This document shows positions 34,435-44,384 of a stretch of 64,000 nucleotides of DNA, in pieces. The notes beneath the pieces are model-generated. The model was not told where the DNA came from. It saw only the letters and a list, made by a program, of their open reading frames with translations, and did not search any database. Both the position numbers and the translations under genes were made by a program. The stretch is taken from the NCBI GenBank assembly GCA_937127245.1, contig CAKZLU010000032.1, forward strand, positions 62,001-126,000. Reading direction: 5' to 3'. The DNA comes from an uncultured Actinomycetes bacterium. GTDB lineage: Bacteria > Actinomycetota > Geothermincolia > Fen-727 > JACVIW01. The first letter of the stretch is position 1, and every line of letters begins with the position of its first letter.

Positions 34435-35040
34435 TTAATCGAAGATGATTTCTTCCAGAGAGCGTCGCGGTCTTTGCGGGGGGTCTTCGTTTGGATATCC
34501 TAAGGTGAGAAGGCATAAAACAACCTGGTTTTCCGGTGGATTTACTATTTCGGTTACTTTTTTGTGCTCGAAAGCCCTTACCCAGCAGGAACCGATGCCC
34601 AAATCCGTAGCCATAAGGACGATATGCTCTGCTGCAATGGCAACGTTTATTATTCCGTTGATGAAACTTCTCTCCTCCTCGTAGTCTCGATCGCTCCCGC
34701 CTTTAAGCGCCCGCATTATCATTTCAGGGCTCGGGCGTACCGCGCCAATCATAACGAGCTCTTTTGTCCTTTCCCCCTTTAGTTTGAACTGGTCAAGGTC
34801 AACGCAACAGGCGATAACGACGCCGCATTCTTCGACGAAATCCTGGTTATAGCATGCCTCTCTGAGTTTTCTTTTCACGGATGGGTCGGTTATGATTTTA
34901 AAACCCCATGACTGCGTGTTGCTTGACGAGGGCGCAAGCCTTGCCGCTTCCATGAGTTTTAAAAGCGTCTTTCGGGGAATCTGCTCTTGTTTGTATTGCC
35001 TGATGCTTCTTCTTTTCTGTATAGCATCGAAAGTCTCCAT
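34435..35040 (-). CDS. nitroreductase family FMN oxidoreductase
   Basis: About 201 residues; ATG 35040 (METFDAIQKRRSIRQY) has GGAGGG 7 nt upstream. The N-terminal RRSIRQY, then ARLAPSSSNTQSWGF (FMN phosphate contact) and the C-terminal GIGSCWVRAF define the nitroreductase fold, which works as an FMN homodimer. Substrates range from nitroaromatics to flavins, and many members have unknown natural substrates. A cysteine-rich middle (ECGVVIACCVD) is present but has no ferredoxin pattern. It stands alone, convergent with the acyl-CoA synthetase gene. Confidence 0.9.
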   Translation of the reverse strand: METFDAIQKRRSIRQYKQEQIPRKTLLKLMEAARLAPSSSNTQSWGFKIITDPSVKRKLREACYNQDFVEECGVVIACCVDLDQFKLKGERTKELVMIGAVRPSPEMIMRALKGGSDRDYEEERSFINGIINVAIAAEHIVLMATDLGIGSCWVRAFEHKKVTEIVNPPENQVVLCLLTLGYPNEDPPQRPRRSLEEIIFD

Positions 35041-35313
35041 CTTCGCACCCTCCATTGATACTGAAATTACCTGACATCGTTAGATTATAGGGAACAATGA
35101 AGGCAAGAGCGAAGATATTTTCAAATAACGAAGTATTAGGTATGAGGCTTTTAGATATTGGAAAGCTTTGGTCTTGTGCCGGCTGATGTTATCTGGTGAA
35201 TTACGTCGGCATTTGCGTCGATACTTGGTATGCTCTGGTTTTTAACCACGTATATTTTGACGATGGGTGATTGCAGGCTTCGGTAAGGTTCGCTTTGCAC
35301 CGAGGTTAGAAAG

Positions 35314-37875
35314 TTGAATCCGTTTAACAAGAAGATACTGAGGGACATAGCCAACTACTGGCACCAGGTAATCGCGATTTTAGGGGTGCTATCCCTCGGG
35401 ATAGTCATGTTCACTGGTCCTCTGCACGCGCAGAAGGACCTGGGAGAATCCATAAACCGTATCTACGCGGAAACTCTGTATGAGGATTTCTCAATACGCA
35501 TATCTGGTGCCGAGCGTTCAGTTTTGAGGAAATTGAAAAGAATAGACGGGCTTGTCGCGGTTGAGGGAAGGCTTACTTTCGACTCGCACGCCAAAGTCGA
35601 TGGTAGAAAAATAATCGTGAGAATAATCTCGTTGCCTGAGAATGGTCCGCCGCAAGTAAACAGGCCAAAAATTCTGAAGGGTCGGTATCCTTTGGGGGCT
35701 TCCACCGGCGAGTTCATGGCCGCCCATCAGCTTGCTCGCGCCTTCGGTCTCAAGCTCGGCGAAACGATGGAGGTTTCATATTCCGGCAAAACGCGAACGC
35801 TAAGAATTTCTGGCGTCTGCGTTTCTCCCGAATACTTGCGCCTTTTGCGCAGCAGTTCTGAGTATGTGACTGATCCGAAATCTTTTGGGGTCGTTTTCAC
35901 TGATTATAGCGTGGCCTCAGGCTTATATGGCAAGGCCGATGTCATAAATGACGTCGCTTTCAGGGTCTCAAATGTGCGCGGTTTGCGCCGAGTGATGGAG
36001 CGGGCAAAGAAAATCCTTGAGGGTTACGGCATTGTCGGAATGAGCAGGGGCAGGGATAAGCCGCAAGCGGCAGCACTTGATGATGAGGTCTCCGATATCG
36101 GGAAGATCGCGGCTTTCTTCACTGTTCTCATTTTGCTTGTCTCTTCTCTTTCGATTTATATCACCATGACCCGGGTAGTGCGCTCACAACAGAGGGAGAT
36201 CGGCGTCATAAGGGCTTTGGGTTATAGCCAGCGCAGTGTGGTCACGCACTACTTTCTCTACGGAATATTTCTAGGATTCACCGGCTCTCTAATTGGTCTT
36301 ACAGCGGGATACCTCCTCTCAATTCTTTTCATAAAGATATATTCTGACATTTTCGACCTACCGTTTATCAGAACGTCTTTTTCACCGCTGGTTGCGTTTT
36401 TGGGCATTCTCGTAGGTTCGCTTTTCTCCATTGCGGGGTCATTTTTTCCGGCGAGGCAGGCGGTCAGGATGAAACCTGCCGAAGCTATGCGAAACGGGAA
36501 CGGGGGCTTATCATCGAGGACGGGCGCCGCAAAATCTCGCGGAGCCTGGAAAAAGTCTTTAATTCCCACGCGCAAAAAGCCCGTTGGGTCAAGGTTGCTG
36601 GTTCTATCAGTTCGTAACATAGCAAGAAACTGGAGGAGAACGTTTCTTACCGCAGTGGGGGTCGCGGCCACGGTCTGCCTGATGACAACGGCGAGTGGAG
36701 GCAAAGACTCGCTCGATTACGCCGTAAAGAAGTATTCTGAGGAAATTCTGAAATGGGACGTGGCGATATTATGGGAAAAACCTGTGGACGAGGAAATTCT
36801 CGGCGAGGTTAGAAAGATACCCAATGTTATTAAAGCGGAACCGCTCATCGATCTCCCTGTTTCCCTTTATGTGGAGGGACGCTCTCTTGACCTCCAGTTA
36901 AACGCTTATAAAGATGAAACAGACCTTCACCGGCTCCACCCTGTCTCAGGGAAGTCCGCTCGTCCCGGCTTTGGTGAGGTTCTCTTAAACAGGGGTGTCG
37001 GCAAAGAGCTTTCCATAAAGAAGGGTGACACCGTGACCGTTCAAACTGTGGTTGGGTCTCTTCCTTTCAGGGTAAGGAGTTTCGTGTCCGAACCTTTTGG
37101 TGGAGTCTGCTATGTGAGTTATTCATATATTCAGTTTCTCGCATCGAGTTTCTTAAACGATCATGAGAGATACATTCAAGGACAAAAGAATGTCTTTTCG
37201 GAGCGCGTTTCAAAAGATATCCTGATCAAGGAAACTTTACGTAAGATCCTTGAAATGGGGAAATCCGGAACGGGAAGCGAATGGTTCGGCGCCTCTTTTA
37301 ACACCGAGGATATTCAAAAGGATACTGAATTTTATAACGCCATAATAATCAAAGCAAAAGCCCCCTTCTTGCCCGGTGTCTTAAGGGATGTTGAACGCGT
37401 TTCATCCGACGGGTATGTCGTGACAAAGAGCGGTATGCTCAAGACATTCAGTCAACTTGTGCGCGGTATCAAGAGCCTTTTCTACGTCTTTTATCTGATG
37501 GCCTTCGCGATGGGGTTTTCAATTCTTTTCTCTATGGTAACGGTTACTGCCTTAGAAAGGAGAAGGGAAGTCGCGACGTTGCGAACTCTGGGAGCGGGAA
37601 AGGGCAAGATTTTTTCATTCTTGACAGTAGAAACCTTGTTTGTTGTGCTCTTGGGGCTTGTCCCCGGCATCGCGGCCGGTAGGTTTCTCGAATGGCTCTT
37701 GATCGACAAAATTTTGATGTCGGGTCGCATCGCTCCTGACTGCGTAATAACACCGATGACAATTCTCGTTATCGTGATTGCCACCTTCGTGGTTACCCTG
37801 GTTGCTGAACTGCCGGCGATATCGGCTTTGTTGAGACTGGATCTCGCGAGGGTGACCAAAGAACGGGCTGATTGA
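35314..37875 (+). CDS. ABC transporter permease with two FtsX domains
   Basis: An 853-residue membrane protein. TTG 35314 is the likely start, because GAGG lies 9-12 nt upstream. There is an N-terminal helix (HQVIAILGVLSLGIVMF), then an extracytoplasmic domain. The first FtsX domain (VVRSQQREIGVIRALGYSQRS) lies near residue 290. A second N-terminal-type segment (RNIARNWRRTFLTAVGVAATV) and domain follow. The second FtsX domain (LERRREVATLRTLGAGKGK) ends the protein. Such duplicated permeases work with a MacB/LolD-type ATPase in lipid or lipoprotein handling or antimicrobial peptide resistance. No ATPase gene is adjacent; the nearest of the right type is at 2.8 kb, next to its own permease. Confidence 0.9.
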   Translation: MNPFNKKILRDIANYWHQVIAILGVLSLGIVMFTGPLHAQKDLGESINRIYAETLYEDFSIRISGAERSVLRKLKRIDGLVAVEGRLTFDSHAKVDGRKIIVRIISLPENGPPQVNRPKILKGRYPLGASTGEFMAAHQLARAFGLKLGETMEVSYSGKTRTLRISGVCVSPEYLRLLRSSSEYVTDPKSFGVVFTDYSVASGLYGKADVINDVAFRVSNVRGLRRVMERAKKILEGYGIVGMSRGRDKPQAAALDDEVSDIGKIAAFFTVLILLVSSLSIYITMTRVVRSQQREIGVIRALGYSQRSVVTHYFLYGIFLGFTGSLIGLTAGYLLSILFIKIYSDIFDLPFIRTSFSPLVAFLGILVGSLFSIAGSFFPARQAVRMKPAEAMRNGNGGLSSRTGAAKSRGAWKKSLIPTRKKPVGSRLLVLSVRNIARNWRRTFLTAVGVAATVCLMTTASGGKDSLDYAVKKYSEEILKWDVAILWEKPVDEEILGEVRKIPNVIKAEPLIDLPVSLYVEGRSLDLQLNAYKDETDLHRLHPVSGKSARPGFGEVLLNRGVGKELSIKKGDTVTVQTVVGSLPFRVRSFVSEPFGGVCYVSYSYIQFLASSFLNDHERYIQGQKNVFSERVSKDILIKETLRKILEMGKSGTGSEWFGASFNTEDIQKDTEFYNAIIIKAKAPFLPGVLRDVERVSSDGYVVTKSGMLKTFSQLVRGIKSLFYVFYLMAFAMGFSILFSMVTVTALERRREVATLRTLGAGKGKIFSFLTVETLFVVLLGLVPGIAAGRFLEWLLIDKILMSGRIAPDCVITPMTILVIVIATFVVTLVAELPAISALLRLDLARVTKERAD

Positions 37876-37885
37876 GGCGCCCTTA

Positions 37886-40800
37886 TTACCTTCCGGTGAA
37901 ATCTTTGATGAAGAATTCGAACACCGCGCCATTTCTGTTTTTGATGCTTATATTCCCCCCGTAGAGATTGACGATTTTGTCAACGATCGCAAGCCCTATC
38001 CCGGTCTTACCGTTCTTTCCCCTAAAAAAGGGCTGGAAGACCGCTTCTGTCAATTCCGGTGGGATTCCCGGACCATTGTCCTGAACGATGTAATGGTGTC
38101 CGGTCACTCGGTCCCATCCAAGGTATTTAATCGAAACACCTGGGTGTTCGGATGGGTTGTGCACGATAGCGTTCTCAATGAGGTTGGAGAAAATCTGGTA
38201 CATATGGGTCGGGCTTGCGACAACGATTCCGAGGTCGCGGTTGTGGTTAACTTTCGCGCCTCTCGAGGAAATCAATGCGTTTCTTTCATTGATGATCTCC
38301 GCAACCAGCAGGCCAATGTCGATCTCTTCCACGTCTTTTGGTTTCTGTCCGGCGTAGGCCAGAGAAAGCAAATCATCAATGAGCGCGTTGGCTTTTGAGA
38401 CCCCTTCCTGGATTATTTCAACTGCTCTTACTATGTCCTTGTCTATTTCCGATGCACTAAGGTTGTCTCGCATTGCCCAGATTTTAATTAGGTTCTCAGC
38501 GGAAAGTTTAATGGCTGAAAGTGGTCTTTTAAGGTCGTGTGAAACAGTCTGAGCGTAAGTCTCGAGTTCCTTGTTGAGCCTTCTTAACTCTTCTTCCGCT
38601 TCTTTTCTGTCGGTGATATCTCGCGCGGTGCAAAGAGCCCCGATGATTCGACCTTCAGATGAAAGCGGAGATTCATTGACTTCGATTGTCTTGGTTTCCC
38701 CGCTCTTTGTGTAAATAAGGTATTCAGCGGTTATTTTCTCACCACTTATAACCCTTACGAGGTCATTTATGACCCTTTCAATGGATTGGGGAGAGATTAC
38801 TTTTAAGTCGGTGAAATTTCTACCAACAATTTCCTCAGGCTTGTAGCCAGTAATGTTTTCTATCGAGGGAGAGACGCTTGAGACGGTGAAGGAGGAATTG
38901 ACAAAGATTATCACATCGAAAGCGTTCTCGAAGTATGATCTGTATTTTTCCTCGCTTTCCTTCAAAGCTTCCTGCGCATGGGTAAGCTCAGTTATGTCGA
39001 TCGCGGTCGCCGCCATATAGCTCGGCTGGTTGTTTTCATCTCTTATGAGGATGCCGTTCATTAGCATGGGGAACCGCTTACCGTCTTTTTTCGCATGCCA
39101 TACCACTTCTGCATCGAATGAGCCCTCTTTTTTCAACTTATCTAAAAGTTCTCTCACGCGGGGCATCTGGTCGGCGGAGTGTAAGATGTCAACGGGCTTT
39201 CCTTTAAGTTCTTCCTGATTGAAGCCGTGGACGGATGCGAAATATGGGTTGACGTAAAGTATCTCCTCAGAAAGTGAGACAATCGAAATCCCGAAGTTCG
39301 CTCTCTCGTATATGGTTTCGAATTTCCTTATTTCTTTTTCCGCTTTCTTGTGCTCGGTGATGTCTGTTGAAAAGAAGGCAACTTTTTCCACTTCCCCGTT
39401 CTTTCCGAATACGGGATAAAGCCTGTGCTCGAAATGCGTTCCACGGTGAAAGTCCTCGAATTTCACCGGCTTGCCCGTTTGAAGAACCTCATCCACCTTC
39501 TCTTCTCTGAGTTTGGCCACTTGTGGATCAAGCAAGCCAGACTCGTATAGCCTCGCTCCCAAGAGTTCATCGATATTCTTTCCCAACCTTTCGGCAAGCA
39601 CTTTATTTGCGGTGACAATCCTCTTTTCACTATCGAAAAGAACCGCGACCTCTGATGTAGCGTCCAAAAAAGCGCGCAAAGTCTTCGACTTCTCCCGTAA
39701 CTCTTCCTCCGCCGCTTTTCTTTCTGTGACGTCCCTGGAGTTTATTATGATCTTGGATTCACCCTCCGTGTCTTGGAAGCGTTGTCCCACAATTTCCAGC
39801 GTTCTCCAGGAACTGTCACTTTGATGAATTCTTAGCTCGAGGGGTTTGGAGAGGCTTCCGGTATCTATTATTTGAGCCCATGCTTTCAGCGCTAATTTTA
39901 AGTCCTCAGGGTGAATGTAGGTTCGAAAATTGTATAAGTCGAACTGACCAGGCTCGATTCCGAAATAGCGCCGGGCAGCCGGATTTGCGTAAAGCAAAGA
40001 ACCATCGCGTGAGATGACAAGGATGTAGTCCCTTATGTTATCGAGAATCGATGAGTGAAACTTCCTGCTTTCGCGAAGTTCTTTTTCAATCTGTTCGCGC
40101 TCTCTTACCTGACTCTTAAGGTAGGTGTTTAGCTCCTTCAAAAGGGTTGCTCTCTCACCGGAAATTTGCCGTTCCCTCTCGATTCTCTCGATTAACCCTT
40201 TCTCTTTCTTTGACCTTGCCGTCACGTCGCGCGCGGTTCCGCTGAAGCCTATGATTTCACCCCTATCGTTTCTAACCGCGCGCCCCCTCAGCTCGGCAGC
40301 GAAGACCCTGCCATCCTTTTTGACGAGTAGCAAATCGGCTATTCCCTCTTTTCCTTCAAGCATGGCGGTTGTTCCCAGCCAGAACAAATCCATTGATGAT
40401 TCTTCAATGAAATCATAAACATGCATATTTTCCAGTTCTTTGGAAGTGTAACCGGTCAAATCCTCGAGGCGCCTGTTCCAGATTAAAAGTTTTGTGGTGA
40501 TATCAACAACGGCGAAAATATCCGGAAGGGCGTTCAACGTTTTCTCAAAAAGTATATTATTTCTCAAAAGTTCCACTCTCGAAGAGGATAGAGGGTTTTC
40601 CCATATCGCTTTCTCGGCAATTGTTGGAATGAGGGAGGCGATTCGATTCTCTTCTACAACATAGACTCTTTTTCCCTTGAATAAATTTAAATCGGGATGG
40701 TAGGCTTTTTTTGAAATTTCCTGCACGACCAATATTAAAGAGGGGTGATAAGGATTTTTCGAGACCTCGTTTACATATCCTATTAAGGTTTCATTGATTT

Positions 40801-41011
40801 CTTTCCCATATATCGTGATCAGGTCAAAATCGGTGATCGGTTTTTGTTCCTTTTTAGCGATGGCTTCAGACAGGTCATTGAGCGTTTCAAGGTCAATATC
40901 GAAAGCATCAGAGAGCAAAGATGCCATCACACTGGAAAGCTCCGGCTTATCTGAAATAATCAATCCTTTCAATTTCCCTTTTTTAAGAGAATTCTCATTT
41001 ATGTCTTTCAT
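37886..41011 (-). CDS. cytoplasmic multi-PAS sensor histidine kinase
   Basis: 1041 residues without membrane segments. Residues 1-150 resemble a degenerate receiver-like fold (GLIISDKPELSSVMASLLSD). Five PAS/PAC units follow, starting near residues 155, 325, 450, 580 and 700; several end in the PAC signature (e.g. IIGFSGTARDVTARSKKEK, YMAATAIDITELTHAQ). A coiled coil lies between PAS1 and PAS2. The HisKA H-box is TVSHDLKRPLSAIK, the N-box FSNLIENAIVHN, the G1 box VQDNGPGIP and the G2 box GIGLAIV. No response regulator is adjacent, so it is an orphan kinase that probably senses internal redox or small-molecule signals. It converges on the FtsX gene with a 10-bp gap. Confidence 0.95.
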   Translation of the reverse strand: MKDINENSLKKGKLKGLIISDKPELSSVMASLLSDAFDIDLETLNDLSEAIAKKEQKPITDFDLITIYGKEINETLIGYVNEVSKNPYHPSLILVVQEISKKAYHPDLNLFKGKRVYVVEENRIASLIPTIAEKAIWENPLSSSRVELLRNNILFEKTLNALPDIFAVVDITTKLLIWNRRLEDLTGYTSKELENMHVYDFIEESSMDLFWLGTTAMLEGKEGIADLLLVKKDGRVFAAELRGRAVRNDRGEIIGFSGTARDVTARSKKEKGLIERIERERQISGERATLLKELNTYLKSQVREREQIEKELRESRKFHSSILDNIRDYILVISRDGSLLYANPAARRYFGIEPGQFDLYNFRTYIHPEDLKLALKAWAQIIDTGSLSKPLELRIHQSDSSWRTLEIVGQRFQDTEGESKIIINSRDVTERKAAEEELREKSKTLRAFLDATSEVAVLFDSEKRIVTANKVLAERLGKNIDELLGARLYESGLLDPQVAKLREEKVDEVLQTGKPVKFEDFHRGTHFEHRLYPVFGKNGEVEKVAFFSTDITEHKKAEKEIRKFETIYERANFGISIVSLSEEILYVNPYFASVHGFNQEELKGKPVDILHSADQMPRVRELLDKLKKEGSFDAEVVWHAKKDGKRFPMLMNGILIRDENNQPSYMAATAIDITELTHAQEALKESEEKYRSYFENAFDVIIFVNSSFTVSSVSPSIENITGYKPEEIVGRNFTDLKVISPQSIERVINDLVRVISGEKITAEYLIYTKSGETKTIEVNESPLSSEGRIIGALCTARDITDRKEAEEELRRLNKELETYAQTVSHDLKRPLSAIKLSAENLIKIWAMRDNLSASEIDKDIVRAVEIIQEGVSKANALIDDLLSLAYAGQKPKDVEEIDIGLLVAEIINERNALISSRGAKVNHNRDLGIVVASPTHMYQIFSNLIENAIVHNPSEHPGVSIKYLGWDRVTGHHYIVQDNGPGIPPELTEAVFQPFFRGKNGKTGIGLAIVDKIVNLYGGNISIKNRNGAVFEFFIKDFTGR

Positions 41012-41357
41012 CTTTCAAAATCGATCTCCTGACCACGATTTAAGGTTAGCAAAAATGGAAACAATCTTGACAAAAGGAACAAGCTGTCGCATTAGCTTGA
41101 AAAGAGTCTAACATTATGATGTCCTCATGTAAAAGTTTCTTGCTCAAATATTTCTTTCAAAGAATCGATACTTTAACCGAGCGACTTTAGTCTTTTGAAG
41201 CGCGTATTCCGATATTAGGGACATTTACGTCGTGGAGTGTTTTCTTTGCTTGTTGACGCCGCGTCTTCATTTATTTTTATTTACGCAAGACGTGAAATAC
41301 CAGAGAGCCTGTTTAAGTAAACTTCTTTTCTCATACAGAAGCTCGATTGTCGCGCGG
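41012..41357. other. 346-bp intergenic region
   Basis: It separates the histidine kinase start from the 3' end of the upstream flavoprotein gene and must carry the kinase promoter. No ORF with an RBS and no clear terminator hairpin is visible. Confidence 0.4.
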
Positions 41358-42689
41358 TTAGGCGCGTTCGAGAACGTCCCCTGCCGCTTTTATCCCGCTT
41401 GCGAGAGCCGCCTCAACCGAAGGCATCCCCATGAACTCCCCGGCCAAATAAAGCCCGCGGTATCCCTGCGCGGCTTCAGCCGCTCTCTTAGCCGCGACGA
41501 TTTTTCCCGGAGGAGAAAGGCATACCGCCTCCTCCCATCTTACCACCTCCGAGAAAATGCGCTCTTCTCCAAACGAAGGCAAAACTGAAACTAAATCAGC
41601 TGCTACTCTGTTTATTACCTCGCTTTCCTTTTTATTCAAAAGTTCTTTGGCGTATTTCCCGTAAGTGTAAACATGGAGAAGCGAACAGCCTTCCGGAGCG
41701 TATGTTTCCACCTTGTTGGAATTATCGGTAAGTCCGCAGAAAACGAGCCCTTCCTTCCTCGGCACGGCGATGGCATAAGTCTCACCCATGATTTTGTGAG
41801 GAAGAGCGAATATGACATGAACGCAGGAACTGTAAGTTGTTCGAGACAAGTTATCCGTTATGAGAGGATGAACGCCGTTTAAGATTTTCGCTGCCTCGGT
41901 TGCCGTAACGCAGCAAATGACGTTCTTCGCCTGAATCGATTCTTTTTTCCTTTTTATATTCACTCTTACGCCCTTGACGCGATTGTTCTCTACGATGATT
42001 TTCTCCACACGCGCGCCTGTGAGGATGTTTTTGACTTTGACTGAGAGTGAGTCCGCGAGAAGACCGATCCCGTCCCTGGTGGTCAGAAGACCCGGGACCC
42101 CCCAGCTGATAAGCGAGAGCGCGTAGGCGGCAGAGATTTCCTCAGGCTCGCCGAGGGTGAGAGCGCTTACCAGAGGCTGCACAGCGTATTCAAGAACTTC
42201 TTCTCCGTAGTTTCGGCGGGCGTAATCGGACGCGCTCCATGTATCTAAGTCGAGTGCCTTTTCCGCCTCAACAAAATGAAGATTTTTCCAACGGCGGGCC
42301 AGATCGAGCCCCAGTTTCGCCGCCTTCAGTGTTCCCGGAAAAGAAAGGAATCTTGCATTAAAAAGAGAGCGGGGAGATTTGAGCATTTTTTTTATGTCCG
42401 GGTCAACCAGGTGCACTTTTCCTTTTTTCAAGATACCAATCGGTTTGGCAAACCTGATGAGTTTGTCTTTTATTTCTAAGGATTCCATAAGCCTGAAAGT
42501 TGTCGCGTATCTTGTGAAAAAGAACTGAGCGCCTGCGTCGATTATGAATCCATCGCGCTTTTTCCCGGCGATTCTTCCACCCGTCTCATCTCTCTTCTCA
42601 AGCACAAGACAATCGCATCCGGACCGTTGTAGCGTATAAGCTGCGGCAAGACCGCTCGTTCCACCTCCGATAATTATCGTTTCAGGCAT
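41358..42689 (-). CDS. FAD-dependent amine oxidase/protoporphyrinogen oxidase-like protein
   Basis: 443 residues with GGGAGG about 9 nt before the ATG. The N-terminal FAD motif is IIIGGGTSGLAAAYTLQRSG, followed by LVLEKRDETGGRIAGKK. The C-terminal FAD signature is GLYLAGEFMGMPSVEAALASG. The middle (YGEEVLEYAVQPLVSALTLG) matches HemG/HemY-type protoporphyrinogen or coproporphyrinogen oxidases better than carotenoid desaturases. No other haem genes are nearby, and the neighbours are a radical SAM protein and a prenyl-reductase-like flavoprotein. An isoprenoid or lipid substrate is therefore also possible. Confidence 0.8.
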   Translation of the reverse strand: MPETIIIGGGTSGLAAAYTLQRSGCDCLVLEKRDETGGRIAGKKRDGFIIDAGAQFFFTRYATTFRLMESLEIKDKLIRFAKPIGILKKGKVHLVDPDIKKMLKSPRSLFNARFLSFPGTLKAAKLGLDLARRWKNLHFVEAEKALDLDTWSASDYARRNYGEEVLEYAVQPLVSALTLGEPEEISAAYALSLISWGVPGLLTTRDGIGLLADSLSVKVKNILTGARVEKIIVENNRVKGVRVNIKRKKESIQAKNVICCVTATEAAKILNGVHPLITDNLSRTTYSSCVHVIFALPHKIMGETYAIAVPRKEGLVFCGLTDNSNKVETYAPEGCSLLHVYTYGKYAKELLNKKESEVINRVAADLVSVLPSFGEERIFSEVVRWEEAVCLSPPGKIVAAKRAAEAAQGYRGLYLAGEFMGMPSVEAALASGIKAAGDVLERA

Positions 42690-42793
42690 GTTAGATACCT
42701 CCCATCAACCTCACGCATTTGAAGCAGGGGTTTGTAACGCTTGGTTCAAACCGCTTCGCCATATAAGTAATGGAGCGCATAACTCTCTGGCTT

Positions 42794-44251
42794 TCAGTAT
42801 TTTATCCATTCTGGTTCATGTTTCCCCGCGTTCCTCTTTATGAAAGACTCGAAAAATTTGCGCCTGACGCTCTGAGGGATTTTCTTATTTGTCAGCGCAG
42901 CTTCAATGGCGCCCACGGTAATTTTCCCGAGCGCTGCGGGTTTCTTTGGGTAAAGGTGAGAAAAAGTGTATGCAAGGGTATGGAAGTGCATCCTGGCGGC
43001 TCGGTTCTCCCAACTGTTATCAACCTTTTTTAAAGGCGAGCGCCCCTCGAAGATTGAGTCAACGCGCTCGTTTACAAGCAGGCCCTCCCTCTCGCAAAGC
43101 GAGTGAAGTTCCGTTCCAGGGTAAGGGATAAATGTCGAGACCTGGATTGTGTCGGGCCTGCATTCCGCGTTTATCTTTATGGTGTCGAGCACCATTTCGG
43201 TTGTCTCGTAAGGAAGCCCCACCATGTTAGTGGAGACGGTCTTCATGCCGTATTCTTTGCAGAGTTTGAAAGCTCTGACGATTTGCCTGTTGCTCATGTG
43301 TCTGTTTAGCACCTTGCTTCTTAGCCACTCGTTTCCACTTTCAATTCCCATACAAACGACCAGGCAGCCCATATCAGCAAGCAACTCGGCGGTTTTCTCG
43401 TTTATGAAATTAACGCGTGAATTGCATATGAACGGCATACTGATTCTCTTCTTGTAAAGGTTAGAAAGGTTTTCAAGCCAACGGACATCGAGTGTGAGTA
43501 TGTCATCGTCAAACCTTATGAACTTGATGTCCGGATCGCTTCTTATGAGTTCCTCGATCTCGGCAATTACATTCTCGGGTGACCTAAACCTGACGTAGCG
43601 CTCTGGATTGGGATAGACCGACTTTTGCGCGTGGTTTGAGCAATAGGTGCAGTTGAACGGGCATCCACGGGATGCCATCACTGTTCCCCTGGGTATCTGG
43701 TCGGGGCAAAGCAGTCTACGATCGAATATCTGCCGGTCCGGAAAGGGAATTTGATCAAGGTCCTCGATTAAAGGTCGTACTCTGTTTCTTATGATTGAAT
43801 CGCCGCGCTTTACCCAAATATTATCGATTCGTGAATAATCTTTGCCCGCTTCTATAGCGTCGCACAGTTCCAGTAGCGCCTCTTCTCCCTCGCCTATGCA
43901 GACCATGTCAATTCCTCGGGTTTGGAGCGCTTCAATTGGCGCAATCGTTGGGTGTACCCCTCCGCAGATTGAAGGGATTTTAAGTTCGGCTGTCCAGCTG
44001 GCGACACGCGCGGTATGTCTGAACATGTGGGTCGTGCTTGAAAAGCCTATCAAGTCGGGGTTTTGAGATTTTACGGCTTGGATAAGTTCGTCCCTGCCAG
44101 GTGGAGCGACAAGATGGATGAGTGATACGTCGTGACCAGCTTTTTTCAAAACCGCGGAAAGATAGCCAATCCCGAGGTATATCCTTCCTTCTGGCAGAAA
44201 CGAGCCGTCTGGAAACTGGAAAAAATCCGGATATATGAAAGTTATTCGCAT
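42794..44251 (-). CDS. B12-binding-domain radical SAM protein
   Basis: 485 residues. The N-terminal ~150 residues form a cobalamin-binding domain (NPDLIGFSSTTHMFRHTARVA, SICGGVHPTIAP). The radical SAM motif is ASRGCPFNCTYCSN (CxxxCxxC) near residue 197, followed by IKFIRFDDDILT and VCMGIESGNEWLR. This is the layout of the large B12-radical SAM class that includes HpnP/HpnR-like lipid methylases and BchE-like cyclases. It is one of two such proteins in this window. On the minus strand it lies between the amine-oxidase-like and prenyl-reductase-like flavoproteins, so a shared lipid/isoprenoid pathway is plausible but unproven. Confidence 0.9.
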   Translation of the reverse strand: MRITFIYPDFFQFPDGSFLPEGRIYLGIGYLSAVLKKAGHDVSLIHLVAPPGRDELIQAVKSQNPDLIGFSSTTHMFRHTARVASWTAELKIPSICGGVHPTIAPIEALQTRGIDMVCIGEGEEALLELCDAIEAGKDYSRIDNIWVKRGDSIIRNRVRPLIEDLDQIPFPDRQIFDRRLLCPDQIPRGTVMASRGCPFNCTYCSNHAQKSVYPNPERYVRFRSPENVIAEIEELIRSDPDIKFIRFDDDILTLDVRWLENLSNLYKKRISMPFICNSRVNFINEKTAELLADMGCLVVCMGIESGNEWLRSKVLNRHMSNRQIVRAFKLCKEYGMKTVSTNMVGLPYETTEMVLDTIKINAECRPDTIQVSTFIPYPGTELHSLCEREGLLVNERVDSIFEGRSPLKKVDNSWENRAARMHFHTLAYTFSHLYPKKPAALGKITVGAIEAALTNKKIPQSVRRKFFESFIKRNAGKHEPEWIKY

Positions 44252-44384
44252 TTTCGAATCCCTTTTGCTGGTCGCTTAAGTCTTTTAACGCTTTCGTCTA
44301 TTTGCTTTTTCTGGCATCGTCTCGATTAAGAGCCGCTGATGCTGCTCAGGCTGCCTGAGAGTAAGAATTTCTTCGGAAAACTCA

